The position numbers and the translations under genes are program-made. From Serinus canaria (taxonomy: Eukaryota; Chordata; Aves; Passeriformes; Fringillidae), in the NCBI RefSeq assembly GCF_022539315.1, contig NC_066327.1, positions 13,060,995 through 13,124,994 of the forward strand: DNA of 64,000 bases, given 5' to 3'. The notes under the pieces are model-generated. The model saw only the letters and a list, made by a program, of their open reading frames with translations, ran no database searches and had not been told where the DNA came from. Shown one piece after another: positions 60,649 through 64,000 of the stretch (its first letter is position 1; each line of letters starts with the position of its first letter).

Positions 60649-63600
60649 CATGGATGTAGGCATGTATACAAGGAGATCACTTGTGATCTTCCCACACAGA
60701 GAGCATGGATTAAATATTGACAATTTTAACACTGGATTCTGGCTCAGACAGAAAAAATCCCTTGGCCATTACCACGCTCTCCCTTGTGTTGTAAATGGTG
60801 CAGCTTCTCCAAAAGAAGGGAACCTGTGAAATAATGAGCACTGCTGTCCATCACTTCCTAGCAGAAAGTCAGGAGAGATGTGAGCTGCTGCAATGGGCTA
60901 AAAACTTTACTGAGGGAAATCATAATGGGGGTGAAGTAAAATAAATAAAAAATGAAGGCAGCCGACATAGAATGAAAGGAATATGACTGAAAAGGGGTGA
61001 AAAGCAGAGTTTGAGTAGAGTTTAGTGAAATCATGCTCAAATGGGCTGAGTTTGCAGGTGAAAGGTGCTCTTTATTTATCCATTAGAATTGCATTTTGAG
61101 TCTTTTGTCTGCTTCTTTGGGCAGCTCTGCTACCTCTTCTCAGGATTAAGTCTCCCCAAATGAGCATTACTAATCCTTGCTTGCCTACTTAATGCCTGCT
61201 CCCTTTTTTCTTAGAGCCTCCTTGAGAAAGCTGTGGGCACTGTTGCAATTCTTAATTCAGTCCTTCCAGGCTGGAGGAGGGGGAAAAAAAGAAACTGAGC
61301 AGCAGCTGGTGATGCAGGAATTTCCTAAGCTTTGCTCTCAGGTCTGCACAGGGCTAGATAATTCACTTTTCTCAGCTTGGGGCTGGAGGTCCTGCAGTTA
61401 CCTGAGAAGGTGAATGTTTGTAAGGTGCTGGGTGATGCTGGCAGGGTTAGTTTGGGCTGAGCCACTGCAGCAGGAGAGCTGTGGTGGCAGAGCTGCAGTC
61501 AGAGGATGATCTTCTCCAAACCTGGAGGGCTCAAACTGAAAGCAGCAGAGGAATTGGGCTGCTTTTGTGTGTTTATAGCATTTGCAGAACTCAAAACTTC
61601 GCCTGTGTCTGCTGCTTCTGTGAAAAGCAGGGCAGTGTGCTGTGCACCAGGCACTGTGAGCACCTGGGGTTGTTTGGGTTTAGCTGCCAGGTTGCTCTTT
61701 TCTGGTTTTCAAAGTGCAGCAGTGCTGGCAGTCTGCAATGGAAACTTGTGTTTCTCTCAGGTGTCTGGAAGGCTGGAGGTCCTGGCAGCATTTATGGAGT
61801 TTTTCAGCATAGTTTTAAGGTCTGATGATAATTTCAGGTATCCAGCTTGGATGTGGTGATTTCAGCTGTCCTCTGAGACCAGTTCAGCTTCTTAACATGG
61901 TCATTTTTTGTGGTTAGAATTTGCCTGCACCAGTAGCAGGTTTTAGCAGTCAGTGTGATTAACCTGGAGACCAATGACTTGTTTTTCAAAGAATAACAAA
62001 ATTGCTGTTCCCATCCTGTACACTCCTGCTGCTAAATTCCTCTTGTCATCCAAAGGGAGGTTAAAAATACATGTATTAACTATAGCCACATTCCTCATTA
62101 ACATGGAATTCAAAACACAATATGATAGGAGTATCAGGCAAAAAGTATCCCCTAAAAGTTCAAATGAATTTAAACAAATTAATAGTGTCAGAAATGGCTT
62201 GGCTGTGGGTGGGATTGGAGGAAGAGTTTTGGAGGTTCTTGAATATGGACTGCTTGTTTGATTTCTCCTTTGAGGGAGGGTTTGTTTTGTATGGCAAATG
62301 CTTCATGGCGTTTGGACTGTGTGATCTGCCAGCTGATCTTCACCTTGAGGAAAAAAATATCCAGAGAACCAAATCCTGACAAAGGACTGTGGAATGACAC
62401 AGGTTTTACTGGATCTCTTATTAGCAATGAAAAGTGAACTAACTGCTGGTTCCTCTGGGTCTGCTTCTGCCTTGATGATTTCTTAATATCTTTTGTTTCC
62501 TTCAAAGGTTAATCTCCTTTAGCTACCCTGTGATATCTGGCTCCTTTCCACAAGCAGCTGCTTTTCTCAGCTGGGTCTTCAGTTGGTGACCTTATAACTC
62601 TGTAGACAAACACAATCATTGTTGATCTGTCAAGTCCAATATCCCTTTGCTTAAATGTTAGATGGATTTATGTTATTGCTTTGGGAGCCAATAATCCAGA
62701 AGGGAATTCATTTTTCAGGGAGGTCTTCTGCCTTGCTGAAGGGCTGTTGGTTGAATGAGTCACCTCTCTAACATCATCCCAGTTGGTTTGCTTCTTCATT
62801 TGCTCATGCATCGATTTTGTTTCTTGAATCAAAGTCTGATCCTTCCATCTGAGGTTTGGTAATCCTTGCTTGCAGCCCAAGAAGGGCTGTCTCTGACTTA
62901 GCAATGCTGGATTTTCGTGCCTGAGGCATTCTCTGTGTAATGCCTCTGCACAGACAAGGCAGCAGATGAAGGCCAGGTGTCATTTGGACCCTGCTGCTTC
63001 TTTGCTTGCTTACCACAGCAGTTTGAGAACTCAGGGAAATGATCAGTAGGGACAGCAGATAAGAGCTAACCCAGCCAAAAGCCACAAACCCAAGTGCAAG
63101 TGGCTTTGCTGGAGGCTTTGGGAAACCACTGTGAATGACTGACTGGGATCTCTGCTGCTCAGACCTCCAGAGCAGTGCCAGAGCTGTAGATGAGTGGCTG
63201 CTGTACTAAACATTATCACATGGGGTGGAGAGACTACACTGGGCTTAGTGGAATAAAAATCCATTGCAGCAGAGTGACTGAAATGAAGTTTGTTAATGGA
63301 GGGACATTTAGTGGGACCTTCTATGGTTGTTGAGCCAGTAAAAAGGCATTTTCCAGCTGGCTGTGGGTCTGGTTTGGCTGGAAGATGAATAATTGTGCAT
63401 TTGGTGTCCAGGCTTTGTGAGCTCTTACCTGGATAGCTGCGCTGTGTGGGGGCCTCTCTCTGGAAGCAGGATGTGGATGTGGATCTGCCTGAGCTGCAGA
63501 TCTGACAGTCCCCTCTTTCCTGAGACATTGATGTCACTTTTGGCACCTCCTCTGCTCAGTGGTTTCAGCAGCAGCATTCACTGTTCCCTTTCAAACATGC

Positions 63601-63799
63601 ACTTTTAACGTTTAGCTGAGGAGTAAAAACATCTTAATGTGACTAAGAGTTGTTTTTTGCTGACCATGCATTCAGCTCAGACAATTGTTTCCCCTTCTGA
63701 GCAGAGAAAATAGCTGTAAATAAATCAAAATCAGCACTTTAGGCACGGGCTGCTCCTTTCATGGGTATCCATGTGGAGAGCAGCCAGCCCAATGGAGCC

Positions 63800-63818
63800 C
63801 AGCTCCATAATGGAGCTG
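63800..63818. repeat. Near-contiguous palindrome (9-bp arms)
   Basis: CAGCTCCAT (63800-63808), one A, then the exact complement ATGGAGCTG (63810-63818). AATGGAGC also occurs just upstream at 63791, so the right arm repeats a nearby word in the same orientation. A small copy event within the locus could explain both features. Confidence 0.92.
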
Positions 63819-64000
63819 CTACTCATGGCAGGAATATAAATATTAGCAAAGTCAAAAAGGCTCCTCAGAGTGATAGATAACCAAAAGGAGCTTGAGGTGA
63901 GGTTACTTCATTTTACTACAGACTTGTGAAAAGACACAAGGACCCAAGTAAACTGCTGAGCTAATTATTTTTCAGGAGTGTTTACAACTTTGGTTTATTT

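Larger units (their letters stand above)
59173..64000. other. Non-coding stretch to window end, no gene recognised
   Basis: Frames up to 167 codons occur (59921-60340 on +, 59932-60411 on -, 63043-63546 on -). The first two oppose each other, and none resembles a known protein. A minus-strand frame at 62668-62904 encodes a hydrophilic peptide but lacks convincing splice sites. A T-rich/GTT simple repeat lies at 60598-60648. A near-contiguous palindrome occurs at 63800-63818. Confidence 0.55.

Noticed and set aside
63043..63546. 167-codon minus-strand frame
   Set aside because: The length is within what chance allows for this much sequence in six frames; the composition is Ser/Pro/Thr-rich without domains.
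1..64000. CRISPR arrays, operons, phage or defence systems
   Set aside because: No regularly spaced repeats, no ribosome-binding-site-led gene runs, and the composition and repeats are those of a vertebrate.

Overview
This window reads as non-coding nuclear DNA from a bird, most probably a passerine (songbird). The evidence is moderate G+C with strong CpG depletion, no gene-dense or operon-like layout on either strand, and a sparse repeat load. The repeats include two short 3'-end fragments that look like avian CR1 LINEs (12262-12310 on +, 18214-18283 on -). Two LTR-like elements (8931-9239 and about 22663-22860) resemble sequences I associate with songbird genomes. The passerine assignment rests on remembered repeat resemblance, not on a search.

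I found no protein-coding exon, tRNA, rRNA, CRISPR array or prokaryotic operon that I can support. Open frames reach only about 200 codons. They lie in locally G+C-rich, stop-poor blocks, often open on both strands, and match no protein family I recognise. The longest (11922-12545, +) runs straight through a CR1 fragment. The window is therefore either intergenic or deep inside an intron.

Layout. 1-8.3 kb: unique AT-rich sequence with a 22-bp AT palindrome. 8.3-9.6 kb: an A-rich tract, an LTR-like element with 6-bp direct repeats at its edges, and a 62-bp-period imperfect duplication. 9.6-18 kb: unique sequence with a CR1 tail, plausible conserved regulatory sequence near 13.9-14.2 kb, and a homeodomain-like duplicated motif near 16.95 kb. 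18-23 kb: the most repeat-rich part, holding ancient amniote-type repeat fragments, a second CR1 fragment, a 35-bp minisatellite, a pair of perfect hairpins at 20844-20925, and a solo-LTR-like element. 23-40 kb: unique sequence with candidate regulatory blocks at 29.56-29.88 kb and 35.65-35.9 kb. 40.2 kb: a fragment of an old interspersed repeat. 40.3-64 kb: unique sequence with several short perfect inverted repeats (56.97, 58.88 and 63.8 kb) and another ancient repeat fragment near 59.13 kb.

The most unusual signal is the set of short, perfect or nearly perfect inverted repeats with small loops. The twin hairpins at 20.85-20.92 kb stand out. They are best explained by local template-switch mutation or by paired transcription-factor sites, and there is no evidence of a new gene system. 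Nothing in the window supports an undescribed enzymatic or defence system.
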